The notes below the pieces were generated by a model. The model did no database searches. It had not been told where the DNA came from and was given only the letters and a program-made list of their open reading frames with translations. A stretch of 64,000 nt of DNA from Williamsia muralis NBRC 105860 (GTDB lineage Bacteria; Actinomycetota; Actinomycetes; Mycobacteriales; Mycobacteriaceae), in the NCBI RefSeq assembly GCF_001598915.1, contig NZ_BDAP01000004.1, positions 372,001 through 436,000 on the forward strand. The letters are read 5' to 3'. The position numbers were made by a program, and so were the translations under genes. This document shows positions 8,859-17,500 of this stretch, in pieces (positions within the stretch are counted from its first letter, which is position 1; every line of letters begins with the position of its first letter).

Positions 8859-9839
8859 TCAGCCGGCGGCCACGGGTTCGGCGGCAGCGGACGACTTTTG
8901 CCGGGGTTCGTCGTTCGCCGGTGTCGCAAGGTGTCGGCGGAGAAACGAGATCTGATGGGCCACGGCCGATTCGAAGCAGTCCTGACCGGGCCACACACCG
9001 AAGTGGTCGCACGGATAGTGGCGCACCTCGGCCCGCGCCGTGAACGCCGCCTTGCCCGCGGCGTACGGGGGTGCACTGCGGTCGAAGTCCGCCACCTGCA
9101 CCAGCACCGGGCACCGCACATCCTTGGCCGACTTATCGGCCCGGAGGCGACCCAGCTCAAGCCCGATGCTCGCGTCGATCTCGTTGCGCCAACTGGGCCC
9201 CGCGATGGCCATGTAGTCCGCGTAAGAACCGTCCAGTGTCAGAGCTGCGACCTCGCCCGGGCTGCCCACGATCGGCATCATGACCCCGTCGCCGCCTCGT
9301 AACCCTGACAGCCGGCTGCGCACGCCTGCCGCAGTGGATTTCGCGATGGCCGACACGGGGTGGTGCGCGAAGGCGAGCCGGCCGGCGGCAGCGCCGTTCA
9401 CCAGCGGTGTGAGCGAGACGACCGCACAGACGTCGTCGCGGCCCGCGGCCGCGGTCAACACGTGTCCCCCGGACAGCGAGACCCCCCACAGCACAATCCG
9501 GTTCGGATCCACACCCGGTAGGGCGGCCGCGGTTGTCATCGCGGCGCGGTAGTCGTCGATCTGGCCGCTGATCGACACCGTCTGCCTCGGTGAGCCGTCG
9601 GAGTCGCCGAAGCCGCGGTAGTCGAACGCCAGCACGTCCATGCCTGCCGCGGCGATCTTCGCGGCGAAAGGCGCCAGCCCGGAATCCTTCGTGCCGCCCA
9701 GCCCGTGCGCCATCACCACCACCGGCCGGCCGGCCGGGCCATCGAGCGCATCAGTGGTTGCGGTGAAGTGCCACGCAGCGCAACGGGTTCCACTCGAATC
9801 GAAGCTGACGTCGCTGAAGGTGTTCTCGGCTGAACTCAT
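8859..9839 (-). CDS. alpha/beta hydrolase
   Basis: 326 residues from the ATG at 9839, one base after the stop of the FMO gene; an in-frame upstream ATG at 9869 lies inside the FMO gene and is less likely. AHGLGG forms the oxyanion hole, FDYRGFGDSDG precedes the nucleophile elbow GVSLSGG, and PCDHFGVW carries the probable catalytic His. The family is a serine alpha/beta hydrolase. Its C-terminus ends in a low-complexity tail rich in Ala, Pro and Glu. It is cotranscribed with an upstream FMO and a downstream acyl-CoA synthetase, which suggests hydrolysis of an ester made by the FMO. Confidence 0.87.
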   Translation of the reverse strand: MSSAENTFSDVSFDSSGTRCAAWHFTATTDALDGPAGRPVVVMAHGLGGTKDSGLAPFAAKIAAAGMDVLAFDYRGFGDSDGSPRQTVSISGQIDDYRAAMTTAAALPGVDPNRIVLWGVSLSGGHVLTAAAGRDDVCAVVSLTPLVNGAAAGRLAFAHHPVSAIAKSTAAGVRSRLSGLRGGDGVMMPIVGSPGEVAALTLDGSYADYMAIAGPSWRNEIDASIGLELGRLRADKSAKDVRCPVLVQVADFDRSAPPYAAGKAAFTARAEVRHYPCDHFGVWPGQDCFESAVAHQISFLRRHLATPANDEPRQKSSAAAEPVAAG

Positions 9840-9840
9840 C

Positions 9841-11187
9841 TCAGGACACCCCCGCCCATGCCGGTGCACCCAATTCTTTGGCGCGGCGCAGCCCCGTCGG
9901 CAATTCCTTCACCCTCATGTCGTGCTCGTAGATGAAGAAATCGACCTGCTGCGTGTGCCGCGGACGATCGAGCATGTGCCCGGTGTACTTCTGCTGGTCG
10001 CTGATGATGACCTCTTCCATTTCGGCCACCGGCGGCAGCCGGTAGCGACCAGCTGCGTACGCCGCGACGAGGCGGGACTGGCACTCGACAAACGGGAACA
10101 GCGTGGGTGTCGACTGGGCGAATCCGACAAACGCCAGATCGTCGATGCCGGGCTTGAACATCCGCTTGTACAGCGGGATGTGGTTGTCGGGAGCGCTCAC
10201 GAAGTCCTCGTCGAAGAACGGGAAGGTGATGTTGTACCCCGTGGCGTAGATGATGATGTCGAAGTCGGACTGTGTGTTGTCGTCGAAATGCACTGTGGCC
10301 CCGTCGAGGCGACTGACATTGGGCTTGGGGATGACATCGCCCGACCCGAGCCGCAGCGGCAGTTCCACCGACTGCGTCGGATGCGCCTCGAAGAACTTGT
10401 GATTGGGAGTGGGCAGCCCGAAGTTCTCCGGTCGCCCCGCACTCAGCGGCTGGCCGAGCTGCACCAGCTTTCGCTGCCATGACAGCGGGATGTGGGGACT
10501 GGTCTTGAAGTACTTGTCCGCAGGTCGGCCCGCGATGTACTTGGGGACGATCCAGGCACCGGACCGGGTGGAGAGTGTCACATGGTTGCTCAATGCCTTT
10601 GACGACAGTTCCACCGCGATGTCGGCCGCGCTGTTGCCGATACCCACCACCAGGATCCGCTTGCCGGTGAACGAGAGCGGGGTCTGCGGATCGACGTAGT
10701 GGTGGGCGTGGATCGACTCACCGGTGAACTCGCCGGGGAAATCCGCCATGCGCGGGTCCCAGTGGTGCCCATTGGCAACCACCAGGAAGTCGAACAGCCG
10801 CGTCTGCCCGTCCTGCGTCTGCAGTTCCCAGCCCCCGGAATCCAGACGCCGGGCATGCTTGACGCCGTTCTCGAACTCGATGTTGTCCTTGAGGTCGAAC
10901 GCCTCGGCGTAGTCCTCGAGATACGACTTGATCTGCGTGTGGTGCGGAAAGTCCGGGTAGTGCTCCGGCATCGGGAAGTCACGGAAAGACAGCCGGTGTT
11001 TCGAAGTGTCGATGTGCAGCGAGCGGTAAGCGCTACTGTGCCCGTTGGGGTTTCCGAACGCCCAATTGCCGCCGACCCGGTCGGACATCTCGAAGCACGT
11101 GTACGGCACGCCGTAGTCGGCCAGCATCTTGCCGGCGGTCAGACCGCTGATTCCGGCGCCGATGATGGCGGTGGTGGGTCCTGGCAT
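9841..11187 (-). CDS. flavin-containing monooxygenase (FMO family)
   Basis: 448 residues; the ATG at 11187 follows AGGAG by five bases. GAGISGL binds FAD, GIGNSAAD binds NADPH, and FTGESIHAHHYVD is the FMO fingerprint (FxGxxxHxxxY/F). YATGYNITFPF is the typical C-terminal ATG motif. Bacterial FMOs of this type oxygenate ketones (Baeyer-Villiger) or nitrogen and sulfur atoms. It is the first gene of an operon with a hydrolase and an acyl-CoA synthetase and is divergent from a TetR gene; two matching dyads lie in between. Ketone oxygenation is favoured because a hydrolase and a CoA ligase follow. Confidence 0.9.
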   Translation of the reverse strand: MPGPTTAIIGAGISGLTAGKMLADYGVPYTCFEMSDRVGGNWAFGNPNGHSSAYRSLHIDTSKHRLSFRDFPMPEHYPDFPHHTQIKSYLEDYAEAFDLKDNIEFENGVKHARRLDSGGWELQTQDGQTRLFDFLVVANGHHWDPRMADFPGEFTGESIHAHHYVDPQTPLSFTGKRILVVGIGNSAADIAVELSSKALSNHVTLSTRSGAWIVPKYIAGRPADKYFKTSPHIPLSWQRKLVQLGQPLSAGRPENFGLPTPNHKFFEAHPTQSVELPLRLGSGDVIPKPNVSRLDGATVHFDDNTQSDFDIIIYATGYNITFPFFDEDFVSAPDNHIPLYKRMFKPGIDDLAFVGFAQSTPTLFPFVECQSRLVAAYAAGRYRLPPVAEMEEVIISDQQKYTGHMLDRPRHTQQVDFFIYEHDMRVKELPTGLRRAKELGAPAWAGVS

Positions 11188-11211
11188 AGCGGCTCCTAGC
11201 GAGCGAAGTAG

Positions 11212-11229
11212 ACAGAAACTAGAACCTGT
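11212..11229. promoter_or_regulatory. TetR-type operator dyad, copy 1
   Basis: ACAGAAACTAGAACCTGT shares the pattern ACAG-N10-CTGT with the second dyad at 11245-11262 (read on the other strand). It lies 24 bp upstream of the FMO start. TAGAACCTGTTCAC (11220-11233), which overlaps it, also resembles a KstR site with one mismatch. Confidence 0.55.
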
Positions 11230-11244
11230 TCACACGGAGAGTAC

Positions 11245-11262
11245 ACAGAATCGAGAATCTGT
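11245..11262. promoter_or_regulatory. TetR-type operator dyad, copy 2
   Basis: ACAGAATCGAGAATCTGT, read on the minus strand, matches copy 1 at most positions including the outer GTAGACAGA block, which occurs as a perfect inverted repeat (11208-11216 and 11258-11266). Centre-to-centre distance is 33 bp, about three helical turns, so two regulator dimers could bind the same DNA face. Confidence 0.55.
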
Positions 11263-11320
11263 CTACGCGTTTTGGTACGTTTGCCCCTGCCCGGCCGACA
11301 ACAGCGAGGACCCATCGCCC

Positions 11321-11923
11321 GTGACCGACACCGCCGATACCCGCAGTGTGCACGACCGGCTTCTCGATGCCGCCGAACAGTGCCTGGCTGCCAAAGGCAT
11401 TCGCGCGACCACCGTGCTCGAGGTCGCCGAGGTGGCCGGCGTGTCGCGGGCATGGCTCTATCGCCACTTCCCGGACAAATCGGCGTTGCTGGGCGGCGCA
11501 ATCGTCCGATTGAACGAGACCTTCTGGGCGGATTCGCACTCCACACTGGCCGAGGTGGAGGGTTTCGACCAGCGGGTGGCCGCCGGCGTGCGCATCGGCC
11601 GCAGCGCATACGACGCTCCCGGAGCCTTGTTGATGAAGCTGCGGGTCAATGAGCCCGAGGAGTTCGCGGCCTGTGCGGGCGCGGGCGTGCAGGGCCTGGT
11701 TCCCGACCTCGCCGCGTTCTGGCGGCCCTACCTCGAGATCGCCCAGGAGAACAACGAACTCCATCCCGACATCGACATCGTCGAGGCCTCGGAATGGGTG
11801 GCGCGTTCGCTCATCAGCATCGCGACCGTTCCCGGCGACACACTCGACCCCGACGACGACGCGGCCGTGCTGAGGTACATCCGCCGATACGTGCTGCCCG
11901 GCTTGCAGTCCGGCCCGACCTGA
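11321..11923 (+). CDS. TetR-family transcriptional regulator
   Basis: 200 residues from a GTG at 11321 with GAGGA ten bases before it. The N-terminal helix-turn-helix reads TTVLEVAEVAGVSRAWLYRHF at about residues 32-52, the usual TetR arrangement. The C-terminal helical domain (effector binding, dimerisation) shows no recognisable signature. It is divergent from the FMO-hydrolase-FadD operon with paired dyads in the gap, so it most likely represses that operon and itself. The ligand is unknown. An SDR gene follows 48 bp downstream and may be cotranscribed. Confidence 0.9.
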   Translation: MTDTADTRSVHDRLLDAAEQCLAAKGIRATTVLEVAEVAGVSRAWLYRHFPDKSALLGGAIVRLNETFWADSHSTLAEVEGFDQRVAAGVRIGRSAYDAPGALLMKLRVNEPEEFAACAGAGVQGLVPDLAAFWRPYLEIAQENNELHPDIDIVEASEWVARSLISIATVPGDTLDPDDDAAVLRYIRRYVLPGLQSGPT

Positions 11924-11971
11924 GACAATCCCGGCGCCTCCGCGGCGACCGGGCAAAACGAGGAGTTCTTC

Positions 11972-12820
11972 ATGTCGAAATCTGTCCTGGTTGTCATCGG
12001 TGTGGGCGGCATGGGTGAAGCGATAGCGAGGCGCTTGGGCACCGGCCGTCCGGTTGTCCTGGCCGACTTCGACGTCGACAGACTCGGGTCACTCGCAGAA
12101 TCGCTGCGACACAGTGGGTACGACGTTCACACGCAACAGGTCGATGTCAGCGACCGCGAGTCACTGAGCCGCCTGGCCGACTTCTCCCTCGGCCTCGGCT
12201 CGATCACCGCGCTCGTGCACACCGCCGGCCTTTCCCCCGCCCAGGCCCCCGCCGCGCGGATCATCGAGGTGGATCTCGTCGGAACGGCGCTGTCGCTGGA
12301 TGTCTTCGGCAGTGTGATCGAACAGGGTGGCGCCGGCGTCTACATCGCCAGCGTCGCCGGCCATATCCTCGGTGCCGCGGTCGACGAAGAGGCAGCAAAG
12401 ATACTTGCGACAGCGCCCGTCGACGAATTGTCCGCAGCCCAAATCCTCGACATCACGGGTCTGCCGGACGATCTGACCCGGGCCCTGACCTACGGCTACT
12501 GCAAACGCGGCAATCAACTACGGGTCCAGTACGCCGCGCCAGCATGGGCTCGTCGCGGCGCCAGGGTGAACTGCATCAGCCCCGGCGTCATCGCCACCGC
12601 CATGGGCTGGGCCGAGTTCAACGCCTCGTTTGCGCATCAGGCGTACGAGGCGATGGTGAACCAATCTGCGGCCGGCCGTTTCGGCACCGCCGAAGACGTG
12701 GCTGCCGCTGCCGAGTTCCTGCTCGACCCTGTGAAGGCCGGCTTCATCACCGGTACCGACCTCCTCGTCGACGGAGGCGTTGTAGCCGGGGTCAAGAGCG
12801 GCGAGTTGTTGTTGGGGTAG
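11972..12820 (+). CDS. short-chain dehydrogenase/reductase with an atypical insertion
   Basis: 282 residues; GAGGAG lies before the ATG. The nucleotide site is VIGVGGMGEAIARRLG, with VGGMG in place of the normal TGxxxGIG. HTAG replaces NNAG, the Ser lies in IASVAGH, and YGYCKRGN gives the catalytic YxxxK. Between Ser and Tyr is an unusually long segment (about residues 135-170) rich in acidic and Ala residues. The C-terminal TGTDLLVDGG is normal. This shape is seen in actinobacterial SDRs annotated for sterol or alcohol oxidation. It follows the TetR gene, so it may belong to the same ketone pathway. Confidence 0.82.
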   Translation: MSKSVLVVIGVGGMGEAIARRLGTGRPVVLADFDVDRLGSLAESLRHSGYDVHTQQVDVSDRESLSRLADFSLGLGSITALVHTAGLSPAQAPAARIIEVDLVGTALSLDVFGSVIEQGGAGVYIASVAGHILGAAVDEEAAKILATAPVDELSAAQILDITGLPDDLTRALTYGYCKRGNQLRVQYAAPAWARRGARVNCISPGVIATAMGWAEFNASFAHQAYEAMVNQSAAGRFGTAEDVAAAAEFLLDPVKAGFITGTDLLVDGGVVAGVKSGELLLG

Positions 12821-12899
12821 GCACTCCGGCCGCCGATGCTGAACTGACAAACGTTGCGAGGCAACCTCGTTCGCCCGAAAAGATGTCAGACTCCGTCTC

Positions 12900-12905
12900 T
12901 ATACT
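12900..12905 (+). promoter_or_regulatory. -10 element placing the RNA start at the ATG (leaderless)
   Basis: TATACT ends seven bases before the ATG at 12912, so transcription would begin at or beside the start codon. No purine-rich ribosome site precedes the ATG and no convincing -35 is seen. Leaderless mRNAs are common in actinobacteria. Confidence 0.45.
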
Positions 12906-12911
12906 GGGGTC

Positions 12912-14270
12912 ATGATGCTGGTCGAGGGGGGAACTCGGATCACACAGTTGGCCGAGGATTTGCTACTGGTTCCACGCGAGGAGAACCGGCGGTTCGCACG
13001 AAAGACTGCAGACGTTGTCGAACTCGCAGACCTGCGGGTGCAGGAAGAACTCGCCATCTCGGGGAACCTGGACAAAGCGGCCCGTATTCCGGTGGCCGAG
13101 GTGTCGATGCTGCTCGACATCTCGCGCACGATGGCCGGGATCTACATCGACAACGGACTGCAACTACGCGACCGTTTCCACAACACGAGGGCGGCGTTCG
13201 AGGCAGGAGACATCGGCTTCACTCATGTCCGCGAGATCGTCACCGCGCTACAAGGCCTGGACAACAACCTGCTGTCCGAACTCGAATCCGAGGCGATTGT
13301 CATTGCCCGACAACGACTTCCTCGAACCACCTTGCGCGACGAACTCGACCGGCTGGTCATCGCCGCCGACCCCCACGGTGCTGCTGAGCGACGCAGATCA
13401 GTAGAGCCGCATCGCGACTATCGGTCGTCTCGAGATCTGAACGGGCTGGCACACGTCTCGGCTACGATCGGCGCCGCCGAAGCTGCCGAACTCGACAGCC
13501 GGATAAGGGCAGTGATGGACTCCGTCTGTGCCCGCGACCGACGTGAACCTCACCAGCGACGAGCTGACGCATTCGTTGCAGTCATGCGGGGCCGGGGCCA
13601 CCTCGATTGCGTCTGCGAGCGCGATGACTGCCCCGAAAAAGACCGCCACCCGGCGCCCGCATCACCCAGACCGTTGATCAAGATCCACACCGACGCCCAA
13701 ACGTTGGCCGGACTGGTCGGACGAGTTCCGATTCTCGAGGGTTACGGTGTCATCGATCCCGCTCTGGCCCAACAACTCGCCGCCGACGCCACCTGGCAAG
13801 GGCTGTTCCAAGAAGCGAACAACTTCGCTCAGGGTCGCCATCGTAAGCCCGGCGCGATGTCGCCACCACCCGGGCTGCTCCCAGCCGACGGCCACGGCGG
13901 ACTTACCGAACCACCACCTGGAGCTCTCACTTACCAGCCCTCACAGGCATTGCGAGAGTTCATCGTCGCGCGCGACGGCACCTGTCGCGCACCCGAATGC
14001 ACGACACCAGCCGCCGATTGCGAAATCGACCACATCATCCCGTTCAACCACGCTGATCCCGAATCAGGCGGATGGACGATCGAGGAAAACCTCGAAGCTG
14101 CCTGCCGCCCGGACCACAAACGCAAAACACTCGGCTACTGGGCATCGCGTATGCACACCGACCGATCGATTACCTGGACAACCCAGTACGGACAAACGTT
14201 TACAACACGTCCGCACGGGTTCACGGCCCGAACGCGAACCACAGCTCAGCTCGCTCTGGCCACCGCGTGA
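12912..14270 (+). CDS. DUF222 / HNH endonuclease domain protein (13E12 type)
   Basis: 452 residues; ATG at 12912 or 12915. The N-terminal two thirds is a DUF222 domain (helical, about residues 20-330). The C-terminus carries an HNH nuclease motif, with FIVARDGTCRAPEC, CEIDHIIPFNH and LEAACRPDHKRKTLGYW. This is the abundant 13E12-repeat family of mycobacteria and relatives. Its biological role is not established; DNA cleavage by the HNH part is inferred. It sits alone between two catabolic units and overlaps the convergent DapB-like gene by 25 bp at the 3' end. No target site or flanking repeat was seen, so mobility is not supported. Confidence 0.9.
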   Translation: MMLVEGGTRITQLAEDLLLVPREENRRFARKTADVVELADLRVQEELAISGNLDKAARIPVAEVSMLLDISRTMAGIYIDNGLQLRDRFHNTRAAFEAGDIGFTHVREIVTALQGLDNNLLSELESEAIVIARQRLPRTTLRDELDRLVIAADPHGAAERRRSVEPHRDYRSSRDLNGLAHVSATIGAAEAAELDSRIRAVMDSVCARDRREPHQRRADAFVAVMRGRGHLDCVCERDDCPEKDRHPAPASPRPLIKIHTDAQTLAGLVGRVPILEGYGVIDPALAQQLAADATWQGLFQEANNFAQGRHRKPGAMSPPPGLLPADGHGGLTEPPPGALTYQPSQALREFIVARDGTCRAPECTTPAADCEIDHIIPFNHADPESGGWTIEENLEAACRPDHKRKTLGYWASRMHTDRSITWTTQYGQTFTTRPHGFTARTRTTAQLALATA

Positions 14271-15328
14271 CGGTTCCGGATCAGGGGCAGATCCGCGATG
14301 GTGACAAAACCCGGTGGTGCGGCGACCACTGCAGCCACCGAGTTGACGGCCTGGCTGGCCGTGGCGACGCTGGCCGCGTTCACGTGTTCTGCCAGAGAGA
14401 CATCACGAACGAAACTGGCCAGTGTGACGATCTGGGCCTGAGCCGATGGGGTGCCCTCGAGTGTGATCGTCCAACCATGCTGAGGCGCCGGCCAATTCGA
14501 AGGCGGGCGCTCCCCCACCGTCCACACGGCCTCCACCTCGACGCGGATGTGCCCCGCTGAGCGACCGATCCACCGCAACCACTGACCTGCCACCGTGCCG
14601 GCCTTGAGCGTGCGACCGAAGACCTCGTGGTCGACGGACGCCGGGATCACCTGCAGGTCGGTCACCACCTCGTCCAGGTCGAGGCCCAGTGCGTCCCCCA
14701 CGAGCCACACCTGTTCCCGGAACAGATCACTGGTGAACTTCAGGCTCTTGCACTCCGGTGTCACCTCGCCGACCGGACTTCCGAACTTCATCTGGTCGAA
14801 CGTTATGTCCAGACTTTCGTACACCGACCAATCCGCCCGCTCCTGAACTTTCACGTCCGTGATGTCGCGCGTCAGCCCGGACAATGCCAAAGGCAACACC
14901 ACTCCGAGGTTGCCGGGGTTGAGGCCCGTGCCGTGCAATGACGTTCCGCCCGCCTCACAGGCCTCGCGTAGACGATCCTTGTCAGGACCGTCAGCACGCG
15001 CGGTGTGAAAGCCGAATGATGTTGTCACGACGTTCTTCCCGGACGCCAAAAGGGCGCACACGTCATCGATCGACGGGCTGCGGGGTGTGTACAGGACACA
15101 ATCGGCGTCCGACTGCAACACTTCGTCGATGCTGGTGGTAGCGGTGACGCCCACGGCCGATCGACCGGCCAACACACCGGCATCGACACCATGCTTGTCG
15201 CTCGAGTACACCCTGACACCGGCCAGTTCGAGATCGGGATGGTCGAGGATGCCGCGCAAGGCCTCGATACCCACTGCCCCGGTGGCCCATTGGATCACGC
15301 GCGTCTTTCCCTCAGCAGCGCCTGGCAT
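14246..15328 (-). CDS. DapB-like NAD(P)-dependent reductase (amine-dehydrogenase-type)
   Basis: 360 residues from the ATG at 15328, preceded by GAAGG. The N-terminus VIQWATGAVGIEALRGI is a Rossmann fold of the dihydrodipicolinate-reductase type. The remainder matches the actinobacterial family annotated as dihydrodipicolinate reductase-like or 2,4-diaminopentanoate-dehydrogenase-like. It lacks the features of a true lysine-pathway DapB and is longer. In Mycobacteriales, members often lie in lipid or sterol catabolic regions; the reaction is unknown. It is the last gene of an operon with two LLM oxidoreductases and a kinase-like protein, and its 3' end overlaps the convergent HNH gene. Confidence 0.75.
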   Translation of the reverse strand: MPGAAEGKTRVIQWATGAVGIEALRGILDHPDLELAGVRVYSSDKHGVDAGVLAGRSAVGVTATTSIDEVLQSDADCVLYTPRSPSIDDVCALLASGKNVVTTSFGFHTARADGPDKDRLREACEAGGTSLHGTGLNPGNLGVVLPLALSGLTRDITDVKVQERADWSVYESLDITFDQMKFGSPVGEVTPECKSLKFTSDLFREQVWLVGDALGLDLDEVVTDLQVIPASVDHEVFGRTLKAGTVAGQWLRWIGRSAGHIRVEVEAVWTVGERPPSNWPAPQHGWTITLEGTPSAQAQIVTLASFVRDVSLAEHVNAASVATASQAVNSVAAVVAAPPGFVTIADLPLIRNRHAVARAS

Positions 15329-15338
15329 CAGCCGACCT

Positions 15339-16394
15339 TCAGCTCGACGGTGATCCGGCTGCCAACGCGATGGTGCCGAGATCGCGGATAGCCGCGCACG
15401 ATCGAGCCACCATCGCCGCGAACATCCGGTCGCCTCGATCGGTGCGACTTCCGTATGCGCACCCGAACACCGACACCAGAGGGCCCTGGACCATCGCGAA
15501 CCGATAGTCGTCCCAGCACGCATCGAGGTCGTAGTCGGCGACCCCGTATGACACAAGTGCTTGGTGGTAGTCCGCGACCAGAGCCGATTCGTGGGCGCGC
15601 CGCTGCTGCGGTGAGAGGCTGGTGCCCAAAAAGTATGCGAGATCGCGTGCCGGCAGCGCCAAACTCAGTGTCTGCCAATCGATGGCCGACACTCCCGGCC
15701 CGCCGTCCGGAGGAAAGAGCAGATTGTCGAGCCGATAGTCGCCGTGTACCAGACCGAAGCGTTCGGCTCGTCCCAGCGTCCAGGCCTCGCAGACGTCCAC
15801 GCATTCCCACAACGTCCGGCGATCCTCCTCGGCGATCAGGTCACCGAGCGCCTCGACGAAGATCTCCGTCGCCGGACCGTAGAGTTCGGCCATCATCTTG
15901 GCATCATCTGGGCCGTTGATGGACATCCCGTCAATGTCGAGCAGAGTCGGGTCGCACCACCGGGGGCCGTGGAGGCCGGCGAGATTGATCACGGCGTCGC
16001 GGGCCTGATCCACAGTGCAGCCTGCCAGCTGGTCGCCCTGTTCGGCGGGACTCATGTCTTCGAGCAGCAGCGTGAAGTCCGCACCGGTCTCCGATGACGC
16101 CGAGTAGAAGCAACGCGGTACCCGGATCGCGACGGTGTCGGCGATCAGAGTGTAGAACCGGACCTCAGAACGGTAGACGCCCGCGAGCATCTCTCGGGTC
16201 GCCGGGTCTGACGCAGGCAACTTCGCGAGAAGCCTTTCCGGCACATCATTTCCGGTGAGGTTCAACCGGAAACACGTACCGATCTGGCCCGTCCCGACCG
16301 CAGCGGCGTCCACCGACTCGACCTCCCGGTCCAGTGCTGCCGACACCCAGCCTGCGGTCAGATCTTCGGCGGAGGTCACGATCTCGGTGATCAC
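15339..16394 (-). CDS. aminoglycoside-phosphotransferase-fold kinase-like protein
   Basis: 351 residues from the ATG at 16394, overlapping the upstream gene by four bases. VHGDYRLDNLLF contains the catalytic Asp and Asn, and AIDWQ the metal-binding Asp, as in APH/choline-kinase-like enzymes. FTLLLEDMSPAEQGDQ resembles the hinge region of the family. Proteins of this type beside acyl-CoA or LLM genes in actinobacteria are not antibiotic-resistance enzymes as a rule; small-molecule phosphorylation is inferred. Its place inside a catabolic operon suggests an unusual phosphorylated or activated intermediate. Confidence 0.82.
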   Translation of the reverse strand: MITEIVTSAEDLTAGWVSAALDREVESVDAAAVGTGQIGTCFRLNLTGNDVPERLLAKLPASDPATREMLAGVYRSEVRFYTLIADTVAIRVPRCFYSASSETGADFTLLLEDMSPAEQGDQLAGCTVDQARDAVINLAGLHGPRWCDPTLLDIDGMSINGPDDAKMMAELYGPATEIFVEALGDLIAEEDRRTLWECVDVCEAWTLGRAERFGLVHGDYRLDNLLFPPDGGPGVSAIDWQTLSLALPARDLAYFLGTSLSPQQRRAHESALVADYHQALVSYGVADYDLDACWDDYRFAMVQGPLVSVFGCAYGSRTDRGDRMFAAMVARSCAAIRDLGTIALAAGSPSS

Positions 16395-17500
16395 GGCAAG
16401 GCCCTTCCGGGGTTGGCGGGCAGGCGGTCGAATCGATCACCCGGGCGGATGGAGCGCCAGGCATCGAGTACCGGCGCGAGCTCGGTCGGGGTGGCCCCGT
16501 GCAGGATCACACTGTCGGCGCCGGCGTTGAACTGGTCAGCGATTCGGTTGGCGCACTGGGCCGCATCGCCGGTGGCCGAGGCCGCAAGCCAATGATCGGG
16601 AAGCAGGGCGCTGATCCTGGTCAAGTCGTCGACTGTGCCCACGGCGTCGAAAGCGCCCGAAAAGCCCTGCACAAAAGGATCATTCCTGAATCGCTCGAGG
16701 TCGGCCAGATCCCAGCCGTTCGACCGGACCAGCACCTCCCCGTAGCCCTGCAGATAGGTCGCCAGCCGACCGACGAGTTTGCGAAGACGCAACTCCTCGG
16801 GGATCGATTCCTCGACGGTCGCAAGCACGGACCAGATTCGGATCGTCGCCGGATCCCGGCCGCTCTCGGCCGCCGACTCGCGGATGATCGCGACCGAACG
16901 TTCGAGTGTCTCGTCGCTGAAGAAAGTATGCAGCACAACGCCGTCCGCGATCCGACCCGCCAGCTTGAGGGTCTGATCACCGATCGCCATCAACATCAAC
17001 GGGATGTCTTCGTCGAACGACGCATCCTGCATCAGGAACGGATACTTCCCCGCCGGGCCATCGTGTCCGACAACCGCCTCGCCCTTCCACAGGGTGCGGT
17101 AGATGCCGGCCGCGTCTTCCATCTGTGCGGAGGTCACCCGGGGAACACCCATCACATCGAACAGGAGATTGAAACCCCGCCCGAGTCCGAGCGCATAGCG
17201 GCCGCCGGTGAGCCTGTGCATCGACGTTGCCATCGTCGCCGTCACCAGCGGATGCCTGGTGTTGTGATTTGTTGCCGCGGTGGCGATCCCGATGTGTCGG
17301 CTCACCGCGCCCGCGGCGCCGGCCAGCACCGCAGCATCTTTGACGTTGAACCGTTCGGACAAGAAGACCGAGCCGAGACCCAGCTTCTCCGCCTGCTGAA
17401 CCTCGTCGACGAGATCGTGCGGGCTCGCAGAATGTCCGGCCAGCCCGTAACAACCGAGTTCGGGAAACTCCGAGGCCTCGACGACCCGCTCGGTGGTCAT
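16391..17500 (-). CDS. LLM-class F420-dependent oxidoreductase
   Basis: 369 residues from the ATG at 17500. It overlaps both the upstream LLM gene and the downstream kinase-like gene by four bases each, which indicates translational coupling. The sequence shows the bacterial luciferase-like TIM barrel, with EKLGLGSVFLSERF, GIATAATNHNTRHPL and LTGGRYALGLGRGFN. This subgroup normally uses F420 as hydride carrier to reduce or oxidise organic substrates. It differs from its upstream neighbour enough that the pair are distinct enzymes and not a recent duplication. The substrate is unknown; sterol or lipid intermediates fit the nearby KstR-like operator. Confidence 0.85.
   Translation of the reverse strand: MTTERVVEASEFPELGCYGLAGHSASPHDLVDEVQQAEKLGLGSVFLSERFNVKDAAVLAGAAGAVSRHIGIATAATNHNTRHPLVTATMATSMHRLTGGRYALGLGRGFNLLFDVMGVPRVTSAQMEDAAGIYRTLWKGEAVVGHDGPAGKYPFLMQDASFDEDIPLMLMAIGDQTLKLAGRIADGVVLHTFFSDETLERSVAIIRESAAESGRDPATIRIWSVLATVEESIPEELRLRKLVGRLATYLQGYGEVLVRSNGWDLADLERFRNDPFVQGFSGAFDAVGTVDDLTRISALLPDHWLAASATGDAAQCANRIADQFNAGADSVILHGATPTELAPVLDAWRSIRPGDRFDRLPANPGRALP

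Noticed and set aside
11220-11233. KstR operator before the FMO
   Set aside because: TAGAACCTGTTCAC lacks the last A and coincides with a dyad better explained by the local TetR; it was kept only as a remark.
12912-14270. HNH gene as a homing endonuclease or mobile element
   Set aside because: There are no flanking repeats, intron or intein borders, and the DUF222/HNH family is common and stationary in these genomes.
15339-16394. antibiotic resistance kinase
   Set aside because: The APH fold alone does not imply resistance; the gene is embedded in a catabolic operon.
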